64,000 bases of DNA from Sporolactobacillus sp. THM19-2 (GTDB taxonomy: Bacteria; Bacillota; Bacilli; Bacillales; Sporolactobacillaceae): the NCBI RefSeq assembly GCF_004153195.1, contig NZ_SEMC01000010.1, forward strand, positions 1-64,000, written 5' to 3'. Positions 9,165 through 19,534 of the stretch are shown here, piece after piece. The position numbers and the translations under genes were made by a program. The notes beneath the pieces are model-generated. The model saw only the letters and a program-made list of their open reading frames with translations, ran no database searches and had not been told where the DNA came from. How positions within the stretch are numbered: position 1 is the first letter of the stretch; each line of letters opens with the position of its first letter.

Positions 9165-9551
9165 ATGAGGTCCTGCTCACTAAAACCGGGAGCGCTTTAT
9201 CTGTCGATGGCTGTCATCGAGCCCGTCCTGACGGTTATCATTCAGTTTGTTTATGAACATCCCTTTTCCGTACACGCCCTGACCGATGCGCTGGGGACGA
9301 TCAGTCTGCTGGCATTCAATGTGGGTTTAATCATTTTTATTATTCAGGGCGGCTTCTTTGACGGGATGATCTACAGTTTTAAAAGGTTCTCCCGCTCTGT
9401 CCGGAAAAGCCGTCTTGGAGATCAGGATACGGAGCCCCCTCTTTCGCAATATAAAATACGGGACGGAAAGCGCACCGGAATCACCTGGCCGCTGATTATT
9501 ATCAGTGCCTTCTATTTCCTGCTGAGCCTGGCTGTGGCCTTATTTTTATAA
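9165..9551 (+). CDS. Membrane protein, DUF3899-like
   Basis: A 128-aa protein with three hydrophobic segments (~10-30, 42-62 and 108-127). Between segments two and three is a basic cytoplasmic stretch (KRFSRSVRKSR). The segment FDGMIYSFKRF after the second helix resembles DUF3899 proteins of Bacilli, which are small membrane proteins of unknown function. ATG at 9165 follows a GAGGTGG ribosome site. It stands alone between opp and trpS. Confidence 0.6.
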   Translation: MRSCSLKPGALYLSMAVIEPVLTVIIQFVYEHPFSVHALTDALGTISLLAFNVGLIIFIIQGGFFDGMIYSFKRFSRSVRKSRLGDQDTEPPLSQYKIRDGKRTGITWPLIIISAFYFLLSLAVALFL

Positions 9552-9612
9552 TCCGATTTTTCAAAAATCAAAGAAGCTATATGGGTTTTTCACCTGTTTT
9601 CAGACGCAGCGT

Positions 9613-9641
9613 TTGATTTAGAGGAAAAAATCATTTATACT
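9613..9641 (+). promoter_or_regulatory. trpS promoter
   Basis: TTGATT (9613-9618), 17-bp spacer and TATACT (9636-9641). Transcription would start near 9648, just ahead of the T-box leader. Confidence 0.65.
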
Positions 9642-9647
9642 ATGTCT

Positions 9648-10968
<1,321 letters not shown>

Positions 10969-11039
10969 GCAAGCGCCCCGTTTGTGATCCTTTTTCCCTG
11001 CAAAAATACCATTTTTTAGTACAGGCGAAGTTTACGTTT

Positions 11040-11175
11040 CCCTGCTAACGTTAACACTGGGCGGAAGGCGGACGCTGCGGGATAGTGGCGGGGTCAGCCC
11101 GCTCGACAAGAGTTCCATCCGGGGAAGCTCACGGTCCCCCGCGGAAAACGGGCATCCGGGAGCGAGAAACAACAG
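11040..11175. other. GC-rich structured intergenic block after trpS
   Basis: This stretch is clearly more GC-rich than the flanking spacer and carries several short complementary blocks (GGGTCAGCCC; CCCCGCGGAAAACGGG). It codes for nothing convincing. Its GCGGAAA...GGGCATCCGGGAGCG pattern recalls short GC-rich repeats found between genes in many Bacillales genomes. No second copy was found in this window. Confidence 0.3.
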
Positions 11176-11195
11176 ACAGGTTTAACAGAGACAAA

Positions 11196-11239
11196 AGATC
11201 AAAAGCCCGATGCGGATCGATGCATCGGGCTTTTGATCT
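11196..11239. terminator. Bidirectional terminator between trpS and yjbA
   Basis: A perfect 18-bp stem (11196-11213 with 11222-11239) and 8-nt loop lie between the convergent trpS and yjbA genes. Confidence 0.8.
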
Positions 11240-11253
11240 TCTCGTCTTTATCG

Positions 11254-12000
11254 TTACTGGACCTTTGGGCCCTGTTCCAGTTCCCAGAGTTTCTCGAAGT
11301 AGGACTGCCCTTTAATCATCCGTTCACAGATCGCGCTGTGTTTTTTCGACCAGCCGATCTTCATAGCGGAAACCAGAGCTCCCCATGCTTCTTCAAAACT
11401 CATATGACGGCTTTCTGCATAATGAGTGGGATACCATTCTGTGTACCAGTAACGGATCTCCTCAAGGCTTCCTGCTGTACGCAACTGGTCAAGCGCCATA
11501 AAAAGCAGCTGCTTCATATGACGTTCTCTGCGTGTCAGTCCAATCATAAACCTGGGATCCAGAGAAAGAAGATGATACGCCCTTTCATGCCCGGGAAGCA
11601 GGATTGGAAAACTTTCCGGCTTCATTTTTTCCACCTTTTCCAGAACAATATTCTCCTGCCTCGGAATCAGCCGGCTTTTACGCACCGGAATTCTGTAACC
11701 CAGAGTATCGGCAGCAATAGACCGCTGCCCATCTGTTGCAACAAAACAATATTCAATAACTTCTCTCTGGTTATTTTTGCAGATAACACTTTTGTTTCTG
11801 ATGAGCTTCAGCAAGTCTTCCGGCAGATCCTGCAGATCATTTTCAATATAGTCGAACAGCGAGGATTCAACTTTCACGAGCGGGACCTGATCGAGCAGTT
11901 CGATAAAGTCATGCTTGCGCCATTCATAAAATTCACAGACATTATAACTGTTCTCTTCCCCTTCAAACCAGTTCACCCAGATATCGCTTATGATCTCCAT
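11254..12000 (-). CDS. yjbA: UPF0736 family protein YjbA
   Basis: A 248-aa cytoplasmic protein of unknown function. The N terminus (DIWVNWFEGEENSYNVCEFYEWRK) matches the UPF0736/YjbA family, and length and position next to trpS are the same as in B. subtilis. No catalytic motif or membrane segment is seen. An antisense ORF on the plus strand (11233-12099) is longer, but resembles no family. A convergent terminator follows the gene. Confidence 0.78.
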   Translation of the reverse strand: MEIISDIWVNWFEGEENSYNVCEFYEWRKHDFIELLDQVPLVKVESSLFDYIENDLQDLPEDLLKLIRNKSVICKNNQREVIEYCFVATDGQRSIAADTLGYRIPVRKSRLIPRQENIVLEKVEKMKPESFPILLPGHERAYHLLSLDPRFMIGLTRRERHMKQLLFMALDQLRTAGSLEEIRYWYTEWYPTHYAESRHMSFEEAWGALVSAMKIGWSKKHSAICERMIKGQSYFEKLWELEQGPKVQ

Positions 12001-12152
12001 GAACGCTTCGTCCCCTCTTTATTGATTTGCAAACATTATGGTCAAGGATTGGAAAATTTATTCTCAAAAGCCATAATTTCTGTTTATCGATTCTCGTGAT
12101 ATGGCTAACTATATGCCTGAATCTAGTGAACTATGTGGCAGATAAGAGGAAA

Positions 12153-12179
12153 CAAAAAAGCACCCGGGATTCCGGGTGC
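12153..12179 (-). terminator. Terminator of fabH-fabF
   Basis: GCACCCGG (12160-12167) pairs with CCGGGTGC (12172-12179). On the minus strand the stem is followed by a run of at least six T (12159 downward). Confidence 0.85.
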
Positions 12180-12199
12180 AAAGAGACGTGTTCGACTGA

Positions 12200-13438
12200 T
12201 TAACCTTCGTATTTTTTAAAGACCAGAGTTGCATTGTGGCCACCGAATCCAAATGAATTGGACATGGATACGTTAACGTCTCTCCTGACAGATTCATTGG
12301 GTGTGTAATTCAGGTCGCATGCCTCATCAGGCGTTTCATAATTGATGGTCGGAGGAATGATTCCGTCTTCCATGGCTTTAATGGAGAAGATGGCCTCAAC
12401 ACCGCCTGAAGCACCGAGGAGGTGTCCGGTCATCGATTTTGTCGAACTGATGGCGACCTTGCGCGCAGACTCGCCAAAAACGTCTTTAATGGCCATTGTT
12501 TCGGTAGAGTCATTCGCAGCGGTACTCGTCCCATGAGCATTAATATAATCCACCTGTTCCGGTGTCAGTCCCGCATCATGAAGCGCGATCTGCATCGAGC
12601 GAGTGGCACCCCGTCCTTCCGGATCCGGACGAGTCACATGGAAAGCGTCGCTTGTCACACCGTAACCAACGATTTCTGCATAAATATGCGCACCGCGCTT
12701 AAGCGCAGATTCCAGAGACTCAAGAAGAACCACACCGGCACCTTCACCCATAACGAAACCATCACGGTTCTTATCAAACGGACGACAGGCTGTCTTCGGA
12801 TCAGGGTTTGTTGACAAGGCACGCGAAGAGCAGAATCCGGCAAAAGCCATATTCGTGAGCGGCGCTTCTGCCCCGCCGCTGAACACCGCATCATTTTCTC
12901 CCCGCTGGATCACTCTATAGGCATCGCCAATCGAGTTGGTTCCGGTTGCACAGGCCGTAACGGTACATTCGTTGATCCCTTTGGTTCCCAATTGAATCGA
13001 CACCTGTCCTGAAGCCATATCCGGGATCATCATCGGCACAAAAAACGGACTGACCCGACGCCATCCTTTTTCAAGCGCAGTGCGCAGCTCTTTTTCGTAA
13101 GTCTCCATACCGCCTATACCCGAGCCGATCCAGACACCGGTCCGTTCTGCATTGGATTCGTCAACCTGATAGCCAGCATCCTGAACTGCCATTTTTGCTG
13201 CAGCAACTGCGTACTGAGTGAAACGATCCATACGCAGGGCTTCTTTATGTGTCATATATTTTTCAGGGTCGAAATTTTTCACTTCCCCTGCCACTTTCGC
13301 CCGGAAATCGTCCGGATTCACTCGAGTCACTAAATCGATACCGGATTTACCGGAAATCGCATTTTCCCATGTTGTCCGTACATCATTGCCAAGAGGTGTC
13401 ACTGCACCTAATCCGGTAACAACGACTCTTCTTTTCAT
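12200..13438 (-). CDS. fabF: 3-oxoacyl-ACP synthase II
   Basis: Condensing enzyme that elongates acyl-ACP with malonyl-ACP in type II fatty-acid synthesis; 412 aa, the usual length. Thiolase-fold motifs are complete: active-site Cys in [13 protein letters not shown] (~163), His in [15 protein letters not shown] (~303) and Lys/His in [15 protein letters not shown] (~335-340). The C-terminal [11 protein letters not shown] loop is present. ATG at 13438 follows GGGAGAG. It lies 118 bp after fabH, in the same order as in B. subtilis. Confidence 0.96.
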   Translation of the reverse strand: MKRRVVVTGLGAVTPLGNDVRTTWENAISGKSGIDLVTRVNPDDFRAKVAGEVKNFDPEKYMTHKEALRMDRFTQYAVAAAKMAVQDAGYQVDESNAERTGVWIGSGIGGMETYEKELRTALEKGWRRVSPFFVPMMIPDMASGQVSIQLGTKGINECTVTACATGTNSIGDAYRVIQRGENDAVFSGGAEAPLTNMAFAGFCSSRALSTNPDPKTACRPFDKNRDGFVMGEGAGVVLLESLESALKRGAHIYAEIVGYGVTSDAFHVTRPDPEGRGATRSMQIALHDAGLTPEQVDYINAHGTSTAANDSTETMAIKDVFGESARKVAISSTKSMTGHLLGASGGVEAIFSIKAMEDGIIPPTINYETPDEACDLNYTPNESVRRDVNVSMSNSFGFGGHNATLVFKKYEG

Positions 13439-13556
13439 CCCATTCTCTCCCTTTTAAAATGTTCAACAAATCATATAATAAACGTAATCAGGTCCTTTAT
13501 CCAATTATCTCATTATAATATATCATTTTGTTTATGCTGCGAACCGGCTTTGAGCC

Positions 13557-14492
13557 TTATCTTCCCCAGCGGAGCGTAAGCGCTCCCCAGGTCAGTCCGC
13601 CGCCAAAGCCAACCATGACGATCAGGTCATCTTCTTTTATCCGACCTTCCTCTACTGCATCGGCGAGCGCCAGCGGAATGGACGATGATGAAGTATTTCC
13701 GTATTTATGGATCGACTTAATCATTTTTTCTTCCGGAATACCCAGTCGTTCTCTTGATGCTTCCATAATACGAATATTTGCCTGATGCGGGATCAGAAAA
13801 TCAATATCCTCTTTTTTCAATCCGGCTTTTTCAACAACATGAACGGCCGATTCTCCCATTTGCCGGACAGCGAATTTAAATACTTCGCGTCCATTCATTT
13901 TGATGAACGGACCGTCCTGATATAGATTTTTTCCTCCGCTTCCGTCCGAGCCCAGTTCCCAGGAAATAATACCCCGACCTTCGGAAACCGGCCCAAGGAC
14001 GACAGCAGCGGCGGCATCACCGAAAAGAACGGCAGTTGTCCGGTCTTCCCAGTTGGTAATTTTCGAAAGCTTTTCAACACCAACAACAAGAACATGCTTA
14101 TATACGCCGGAATCAATAAACTGTTTCGCCGTTATCATGCCGTAAATACATCCTGAACAGGCAGCACTGATATCCATTGCCGCAACGTGTCCTGCACCAA
14201 GTCTGTCCTGAAGCATGCAGGCCATTGATGGAAAAGGCTGGTCCGGCGTGACGGTTGCAACGAGAATCATATCCAGATCCGTGGCACGAATACCGGCATT
14301 TTTTATGGCATCTTCTGCTGCAGCAAAAGCCATATCTGAAGTATTGGTCTTTTCGTCAGCTATCCGTCGCTCCTGGATACCTGTTCTTGTCCGGATCCAT
14401 TCATCTGATGTATCCATTTTTTTCTCCAAATCAAAGTTTGTCACTACGCGTTCGGGGATGAATTTTCCTACACCCAATATTCCTGCGGACAT
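13557..14492 (-). CDS. fabH: 3-oxoacyl-ACP synthase III
   Basis: Starts fatty-acid synthesis by condensing an acyl-CoA primer with malonyl-ACP; 311 aa. Catalytic triad: Cys in [12 protein letters not shown] (~112), His in [11 protein letters not shown] and Asn in [13 protein letters not shown] at 14492 was chosen because GAGAGGAG sits just upstream and the family starts with [13 protein letters not shown]; the ORF is open 17 codons further. A promoter with a FapR-like palindrome lies upstream. Confidence 0.95.
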   Translation of the reverse strand: MSAGILGVGKFIPERVVTNFDLEKKMDTSDEWIRTRTGIQERRIADEKTNTSDMAFAAAEDAIKNAGIRATDLDMILVATVTPDQPFPSMACMLQDRLGAGHVAAMDISAACSGCIYGMITAKQFIDSGVYKHVLVVGVEKLSKITNWEDRTTAVLFGDAAAAVVLGPVSEGRGIISWELGSDGSGGKNLYQDGPFIKMNGREVFKFAVRQMGESAVHVVEKAGLKKEDIDFLIPHQANIRIMEASRERLGIPEEKMIKSIHKYGNTSSSSIPLALADAVEEGRIKEDDLIVMVGFGGGLTWGALTLRWGR

Positions 14493-14523
14493 CCGCAATT
14501 CTCCTCTCAGATCATAACAGTAT

Positions 14524-14553
14524 ATAATAGGACTTGGTAACAATATAATACAA
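14524..14553 (-). promoter_or_regulatory. fabH promoter with FapR-like palindrome
   Basis: On the minus strand TTGTAT (14548-14553), 18-bp spacer, TATTAT (14524-14529). The spacer region (14527-14543) holds an imperfect palindrome matching about 12 of 17 positions of the FapR box known for Bacillus fatty-acid genes. FapR control is inference. Confidence 0.4.
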
Positions 14554-14605
14554 TGCCCTATATTTGTCCATTTGCTAACGTGGATTGCACAGGCGAATAG
14601 ACCTC

Positions 14606-14632
14606 ACAAAACAGCTGATCAGGCATAAGATA
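14606..14632 (+). promoter_or_regulatory. Sigma-K/E-like promoter of the YppG-like gene
   Basis: AC (14606-14607), 16-bp spacer and CATAAGATA (14624-14632) match the sigma-K pattern AC-N16-CATANNNTA. This fits late mother-cell expression. Confidence 0.5.
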
Positions 14633-14682
14633 CAAGAGATGGAATACCCTATTCCAGATCAGTGAACGAGGGGGTGTAAGAA

Positions 14683-14985
14683 ATGATTCAGCAAGGACAG
14701 AATCCCGGAGACAGTGCTTATGATCCGTTCACACACTTGATGTTTGGCAGCCCTTTACCGCCTGCACACCCGGCTCAGAACTATTATCAGAACAGCGGGT
14801 GGCAGGCAGGCGGAGTGCCGAACCAGGCCATGCAGCCTGCAATACTGAAACCATTTCTGGATCAGAACGGACAATTTGATATCGGGAAAGTGGTCAATGG
14901 AGCCACTCAGGTTGTTTCTGTCATTAATCAGACAGCTCCTGCCATCAAGCAGCTGTCCCCTCTTCTGAAAATGTTCAAACCGTAA
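14683..14985 (+). CDS. YppG-like small protein (probable spore protein)
   Basis: A 100-aa protein rich in Gln, Asn, Pro and Gly in its first half (AYDPFTHLMFGSPLPPAHPAQ). The C-terminal half (GQFDIGKVVNGATQVVSVIN, then IKQLSPLLKMF) resembles the YppG family of Bacilli. YppG-type proteins are linked to sporulation, but the function is not settled. ATG at 14683 follows GAGGGGGTG. A sigma-K/E-like promoter about 50 bp upstream supports a role in spore formation (inference). Confidence 0.55.
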   Translation: MIQQGQNPGDSAYDPFTHLMFGSPLPPAHPAQNYYQNSGWQAGGVPNQAMQPAILKPFLDQNGQFDIGKVVNGATQVVSVINQTAPAIKQLSPLLKMFKP

Positions 14986-14997
14986 ATGATTCAGAAA

Positions 14998-15036
14998 ATC
15001 GGGGCGCAGAACTGTATTCGTTCCGATTCATTTTTT
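14998..15036 (+). terminator. Terminator after the YppG-like gene
   Basis: ATCGGGGCG (14998-15006) pairs with CGTTCCGAT (15019-15027) with one mismatch, followed by TTTTTT at 15031-15036. Confidence 0.65.
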
Positions 15037-15037
15037 G

Positions 15038-15694
15038 TCACAGCCATGAAAAGCGATCCCCCAGAAGCTTCCTGATTTTCATGTTCAGGGCAGGTTCTGT
15101 TCCGGAATGACTGAAATAATGGACGATCTCAGAACCGGGAAAGTCCCTTAAAGCCATCTCTGTCATGAGAATGGCTGCTTTTTCTGCAACCTGCTCATCC
15201 ATGTCTTTTATCGGTTCTGATCTTAAAATAACAGCGTGGTTAAATTTGATTTTTCGCAGACGCTTGATAAAAACCCGTTCCATTTCATCCGCCATACGGC
15301 CCGCCTGTGTTGTCGGGCGAACGGGATGATTTTCCAGGTTCCCTCTTGCCCTGTTGCCAAAAATATCGACTGAAGAAAGCAGGACCAGGGAACCGGCCTG
15401 CGACAGCGTATCCAGCGTATCTGTGATTTTTTCTATTATCCGGTCCATAAACGCAGTTTCGGCCCGGCAGCAGTCTGTAAAAAATACATAATCGCAGGCT
15501 TGATCATTCTGCCGCACGGATTCTCGGAATAAAGCATTTCTGCCCAGAAACAGCGCCCGGTTTTCTTCCGCAGTGTGTTCTTCTGAAGTCATGGCCGAAC
15601 TGAGGGCGGTGACTTCTATTCCGCGATCCATAAGCTCTTTTGTTAATAGAATACCCGGGCGGGACAATCCGCCATAAACCAGTGCCTGTTCCAA
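15038..15694 (-). CDS. Rossmann-fold NAD(P)-dependent epimerase-like protein
   Basis: A 218-aa protein with a degenerate N-terminal nucleotide-binding turn (ALVYGGLSRPGILLTKELMDRG). The segment LVLLSSVDIFGN followed by NHPVRPTTQAGRMADEMER recalls extended SDR/epimerases (S/T then Y-x3-K), but the catalytic Tyr and Lys are not visible, so enzymatic activity is doubtful. Start: TTG at 15694, with GGGGGAA 6 nt upstream; GTG at 15697 is an alternative. The upstream open reading frame runs through the sufT terminator and is not used. Substrate unknown. Confidence 0.55.
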   Translation of the reverse strand: MEQALVYGGLSRPGILLTKELMDRGIEVTALSSAMTSEEHTAEENRALFLGRNALFRESVRQNDQACDYVFFTDCCRAETAFMDRIIEKITDTLDTLSQAGSLVLLSSVDIFGNRARGNLENHPVRPTTQAGRMADEMERVFIKRLRKIKFNHAVILRSEPIKDMDEQVAEKAAILMTEMALRDFPGSEIVHYFSHSGTEPALNMKIRKLLGDRFSWL

Positions 15695-15762
15695 CACATC
15701 TTCCCCCGATTTATCATTTCTATCAGGGTATGCCGGAGCGGGCCTGATCATTAACCGCAGAG

Positions 15763-15792
15763 AAAAAAAGTGCCTCTGCCAGGCAGAAGCAC
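15763..15792 (-). terminator. Terminator of the sufT-like gene
   Basis: The stem 15770-15792 has one mismatch. On the minus strand it is followed by seven T (15769-15763). Confidence 0.8.
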
Positions 15793-15794
15793 AA

Positions 15795-16118
15795 TTAATC
15801 GGAAAGTCCAAGCGCGATCCGGGCATAGCGGGACATTCTTTCTTTCGTCCACGGCGGATCCCAGACAAAGTTCACTTCCACTTCACCCAGTTCCTCAATG
15901 TCTGCCAGCGCACGTTTCACTTCATAAGTCAGTGATGCAGACAGCGGACACCCCATAAAAGTCAGTGTCATCGTGACCAGCACATTATTTTCTTCATCTA
16001 TATCCACGCCATAGACCAGGCCGAGATTAACAATATCGATACCCAGTTCCGGATCAATCACATCTTCCAGTTTTTCGAGTACGCGATCTTTAAGTTCTTC
16101 TGATGATTTATCGGACAT
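15795..16118 (-). CDS. sufT: MIP18/DUF59-family iron-sulfur assembly factor (SufT/YitW-like)
   Basis: A 107-aa protein of the MIP18/DUF59 family, which helps mature Fe-S proteins. Typical segments are VIDPELGIDIVNLGLVYG near the N terminus, VTMTLTFMGCPLSASLTYEV with the conserved Cys (~57), and VNFVWDPPWTKERMS near the C terminus. Length is typical. The ATG follows GGAGGG. It stands alone, with a terminator right after it and repeat copy 1 upstream. Confidence 0.85.
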   Translation of the reverse strand: MSDKSSEELKDRVLEKLEDVIDPELGIDIVNLGLVYGVDIDEENNVLVTMTLTFMGCPLSASLTYEVKRALADIEELGEVEVNFVWDPPWTKERMSRYARIALGLSD

Positions 16119-16259
16119 TTGAATTCCCTCCTTCCACCATCTCGCTGTATTTTCAGTATACCCGATTGGCTGCCGCTTTTCATCAATAATGAATGCTGCG
16201 ATGAATGATGCCGCTTGGGACTGACGGCGATCCGGCGCCGCCTGCTGAAAATGAGAACA

Positions 16260-16468
16260 TTAAGTGAAACTTTATTTCCCGGTAGTTTTCGGGCGCACAG
16301 GACGTGTCCGTGCAAGTGTTGCGACAGGGCGCCCCCGTTTATAGCCTGCGCCCATCCCCTGCGGATTGTTCGTTTGAACCCGGCGGGCTTCTGCGGGCAG
16401 TGATCACCCACCCCGTCCTGTTCATTTACTCTCATGACCTGGAGGTTGGGGGTACTGCCCGTTCATAA
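16260..16468 (+). repeat. Dispersed intergenic repeat, copy 1
   Basis: About 209 bp in the sufT-msmX gap. It shares ordered blocks with copies at 31561-31770, 35611-35715 and (inverted) 51676-51854: AAGTGAAAC at the left end, then GCGCACAGGA, CGTGCA, TTGCGACAGG, AGCCTG, CGCCCATCCCC, GAACCC, CTTCTGCGGGCA, TGTTCAT, CTCATGACC and CCCGTTCATA at the right end. No ORF is conserved between copies. It fills most of the 469-bp gene-free stretch 16119-16587; the remainder holds the sufT and msmX control regions. Confidence 0.8.
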
Positions 16469-16534
16469 ATGTAAGCGGATTCGTCATTGTGCACAAAAGA
16501 GGGATACATTAATTAAGCATCCTGACATACAATG

Positions 16535-16550
16535 ATGAAAGCGTTTGCAT
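16535..16550 (+). promoter_or_regulatory. cre site upstream of msmX
   Basis: ATGAAAGCGTTTGCAT fits the cre consensus WTGNAANCGNWNNCW fully. It lies about 40 bp before the msmX start, next to a TATGAT (16551-16556) that may be the -10. CcpA binding here would repress msmX when glucose is present. Confidence 0.7.
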
Positions 16551-16587
16551 TATGATAGACGTATCAAAGATAAGGAGTGAAAAGATC

Positions 16588-17694
16588 ATGGCGGAACTCT
16601 CACTAAAACATATGTACAAAATTTATGATAATAGCACCACCCCTTCTGTTTCAGACTTCAACCTGGATATTGCCGATAAAGAATTTATTGTATTCGTCGG
16701 CCCTTCCGGGTGCGGAAAGTCTACTACACTGCGTATGATCGCCGGCCTTGAGGAAATTTCAAAAGGTGAACTGTACATCAATGGTAAGAAAATGAACGAT
16801 GTCGCTCCAAAGGATCGGGACATTGCGATGGTTTTTCAGAACTATGCCCTGTATCCGCATATGAGCGTCTTCGACAATATGGCATTTGGCCTGAAGCTGC
16901 GCAAGGTACCGAAGGCTGAGATTAAACAGCGTGTGGAACATGCTGCTGAGATCCTCGGCATTAAAGAATATCTTGACCGAAAACCGAAAGCACTGTCAGG
17001 CGGCCAGAGGCAGCGTGTGGCACTGGGCCGGGCGATTGTCCGCGACGCCAAAGTCTTCCTGATGGACGAACCGCTGTCCAACCTGGATGCAAAACTGCGT
17101 GTGCAGATGCGTTCGGAAATCAGCAAACTGCATCAGAATCTTGAAGCCACGATGATTTACGTCACGCACGACCAGACAGAAGCCATGACCATGGCGACAC
17201 GGATTGTTATTATGAAAGACGGTGTGATCCAGCAGGTGGGGTCACCAAAAGATGTCTACGATACGCCGGCCAACCTCTTTGTCGGTGGATTCATCGGTTC
17301 ACCGCCTATGAACTTCTTCCATGGAACACTTGAGGGCAACCATTTTAAAGGCGATGATATCGACATCGAAATTCCAGAGGGCAAGCTTAAAATCCTCCGC
17401 AACAAGAACTTTCTGGATAAACCGATCATCATGGGGATCCGTCCGGAAGACATTCATGATGAACCTGTCGTCATCAATTCCAGCCCGAAAAGCGTGATAC
17501 AGGCCAAGATCAACATCCCCGAACTGACGGGGGCGGAATTTATGCTGCATGCTCAAGTCGGCACCCACAATTTCATTGCCCGTGTCGACGCCCGGACACC
17601 TTATCATGCAGGCGACAATGTGACTCTGGCTCTCAATGTCAGTAAAACCCATTTCTTTGATCCGGAGACGGAAAAATCACTGACTGCCGGCTGA
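16588..17694 (+). CDS. msmX: Sugar ABC transporter ATPase MsmX
   Basis: ATPase that powers carbohydrate ABC importers lacking their own ATPase, 368 aa. Walker A GPSGCGKST (~39), signature LSGGQRQRVALGRA, Walker B VFLMDEPLSNLD and switch YVTHDQTEAM are complete. The C-terminal regulatory domain (GIRPEDIHDEP...) is of the CUT1/MalK type. ATG at 16588 follows AAGGAGTG; the ORF is open 12 codons further. The minus-strand mdxEFG operon nearby has no ATPase gene, so MsmX is the probable partner. A cre site precedes it. Confidence 0.93.
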   Translation: MAELSLKHMYKIYDNSTTPSVSDFNLDIADKEFIVFVGPSGCGKSTTLRMIAGLEEISKGELYINGKKMNDVAPKDRDIAMVFQNYALYPHMSVFDNMAFGLKLRKVPKAEIKQRVEHAAEILGIKEYLDRKPKALSGGQRQRVALGRAIVRDAKVFLMDEPLSNLDAKLRVQMRSEISKLHQNLEATMIYVTHDQTEAMTMATRIVIMKDGVIQQVGSPKDVYDTPANLFVGGFIGSPPMNFFHGTLEGNHFKGDDIDIEIPEGKLKILRNKNFLDKPIIMGIRPEDIHDEPVVINSSPKSVIQAKINIPELTGAEFMLHAQVGTHNFIARVDARTPYHAGDNVTLALNVSKTHFFDPETEKSLTAG

Positions 17695-17711
17695 TTTTAC
17701 GACAGAAAAGG

Positions 17712-17755
17712 CCCCGCGGGCGCTGCCGGACAGGCGGCGTTCCCAGGGTTTTTTT
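17712..17755 (+). terminator. msmX terminator
   Basis: A GC-rich imperfect stem (17712-17748) around a GGACA loop is followed by seven T (17749-17755). Confidence 0.75.
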
Positions 17756-17830
17756 CTGAAAAATTTTACCCCTCCTTAACGTATAGCACAAGGGTGAATC
17801 ATACCGGCAAATGCCGGGCTGATCACGGCA

Positions 17831-18703
17831 TCAAAGAATGGAGAGATAAGCAAGGGTCAGCCCGTTCATCTCTTTCAGGGAGATGCCGGTCATTTCATAA
17901 AATTTCTCGATCCGGTATTGCAGCGTATTCCGATGCATGAACAGGTGCTTCGCCGCGGTGCTGATATTCCCCTGGCTCTCCCACAGCGACCTGATCATTC
18001 TGACGCAGACAGGATCATCGGTGATCATCGTCCGTACTTCAGCTAAAATCGCCCATTCGCTGATCAGCGGCTTCAGCAGGGAGAAAAAGCTGCATGCGAC
18101 ACTCGTCACCTCTTTCGGGGATGAAGCAGACAGGAATCTCCGAAATAAATCGCCTTCTTCCTGAAAAGCGCCTTTCAGCAATCCGGTTGCCGGATACCTG
18201 AGCCCGATCTGAAAGTAGGTTTTGACCGAGAAATCATTTTCCAGTGTATTGGCAATGGCACGAAGGTCCTCTGCCGGGACTGAAGGCTTCTCTTCAATGA
18301 TCAGGCCCTGCGTCGATGAGAGGTATATGAAACTGTCTGATCTGTCAAAAAAAGCTTCCAGGGCCTGCCTCCATTCCGCCAGGTCATCCTGCGGCAGTCT
18401 GGCACTCATCTGAAAACGCGTCACCCGCACGCTTATGGACAGATCAAGATCTTTTACCGGCAACCCGCGGACCAGCAAATCGTACCACAGCCGGCCCTTA
18501 CCGCTGTATACCGGCGGAACTTCCTGATTCAGCAGCATAACCAGCAGGTTTCGTTCACGGTCAGAGAGCGTCTGGGAAGGAATGCCAATATAGTACGGAT
18601 CCTCATAAAAATAGAGCATATTCTTTTTGGGGACAAAGGGAGTCTTTTCCACTATGGTTCCCGGATAATTCCGGGCGAGACGGTTGATATTCATGATGGG
18701 CAC
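17831..18703 (-). CDS. PucR/CdaR-type helix-turn-helix regulator
   Basis: A 290-aa probable transcription factor. The C-terminal ~55 residues form the PucR_C helix-turn-helix: GNISTAAKHLFMHRNTLQYR followed by IEKFYEMTGISL. The N-terminal part has no domain I recognise. Such proteins often sense small metabolites and regulate nearby genes. It lies after pgmB on the same strand but beyond a hairpin, so it is probably a separate unit. A role in sugar control is inference from location. Confidence 0.7.
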   Translation of the reverse strand: MPIMNINRLARNYPGTIVEKTPFVPKKNMLYFYEDPYYIGIPSQTLSDRERNLLVMLLNQEVPPVYSGKGRLWYDLLVRGLPVKDLDLSISVRVTRFQMSARLPQDDLAEWRQALEAFFDRSDSFIYLSSTQGLIIEEKPSVPAEDLRAIANTLENDFSVKTYFQIGLRYPATGLLKGAFQEEGDLFRRFLSASSPKEVTSVACSFFSLLKPLISEWAILAEVRTMITDDPVCVRMIRSLWESQGNISTAAKHLFMHRNTLQYRIEKFYEMTGISLKEMNGLTLAYLSIL

Positions 18704-18833
18704 CTCCTCCGTGTCACAATTCCATTAACTCTTTTATTATAGCCTGAAAAAAGCGCCGCTTCATTTATTTTCCAGATCGGGCAGTCGGCACACCTGATTC
18801 CTTTTTACTGATCCCGTAACCAGTCCATCCACT

Positions 18834-18864
18834 GGAAAAGCAGCCTGCACGCGGCTGCTTTTCC
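18834..18864 (-). terminator. Hairpin after pgmB
   Basis: A 12-bp perfect stem (18834-18845 with 18853-18864). It ends the mdx operon on the minus strand, although the U tract is short. Confidence 0.65.
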
Positions 18865-18871
18865 ATGTCCG

Positions 18872-19534
18872 TTATTTATCCTTTCGGGTAAAATGCTGTT
18901 TCAGACGTTCAAGTGTCAGTTCCGCCGTCGATGCCACACGCCAGTCGGCAGCAGCAGCGGCAGGTGTCGCGATGCCAACGGAAAACATACCCGCTGCGTT
19001 GATGGCCTGAATGCCGGCAACTGCGTCCTCAATCCCGGCACATTCGGCAGGGCGCATTTTTAACTGTGCAGCCGCTGCAGCGAAAATCTCCGGATCCGGC
19101 TTTCCTTTTTTTAATTTTGCCGGATCAACGATTGCATCAAAAAATGAGGTGATCTGCAGACTGTCGAGGATAAACGGACCATTTCTGCTTGCTGAGGCCA
19201 GGCCGATTTTTATCCCCGCCTCTTTCAAATCCCTTAAAAACTGACCGATGCCGGGAAGCAGATCAGCCGGTGTCATGCCGGAAATCAGTCCCCGGTACGC
19301 CTCGTTCTTTCTGGCGGCGAGTTCGTCCTTCTCTAATGCGGAAAAATCATCTGACCGGCCGCCGAATTGCAGGATAAGCTCTAAGGATTCCATCCGGCTG
19401 ATGCCCAACAGGTGTTGATTAAACGTCTCGTCAATTTCGATGCCAATCGATCGGGACAGATTTTTCCAGGCTTCAAAGTGATACTTTGCCGTATCGGTAA
19501 TCACACCGTCCAGATCAAAGATGACTGCCTTCAC
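18872..19534 (-). CDS. pgmB: Beta-phosphoglucomutase
   Basis: HAD-superfamily enzyme converting beta-glucose-1-phosphate to glucose-6-phosphate; 220 aa. Motif [12 protein letters not shown] has the nucleophile and acid/base Asp; motif II is LASASRNG; Lys in [12 protein letters not shown]; motif IV in [11 protein letters not shown]. Start is GTG at 19534, overlapping the malP stop in GTGA and preceded by a GGAGG site. It handles the product of maltose phosphorylase. Counterpart of B. subtilis pgcM (yvdM). Confidence 0.92.
   Translation of the reverse strand: MKAVIFDLDGVITDTAKYHFEAWKNLSRSIGIEIDETFNQHLLGISRMESLELILQFGGRSDDFSALEKDELAARKNEAYRGLISGMTPADLLPGIGQFLRDLKEAGIKIGLASASRNGPFILDSLQITSFFDAIVDPAKLKKGKPDPEIFAAAAAQLKMRPAECAGIEDAVAGIQAINAAGMFSVGIATPAAAAADWRVASTAELTLERLKQHFTRKDK

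Noticed and set aside
11233-12099. 288-aa plus-strand ORF, longer than yjbA
   Set aside because: It lies antisense to yjbA, resembles no family and has no convincing ribosome site; yjbA has family and gene-order support.
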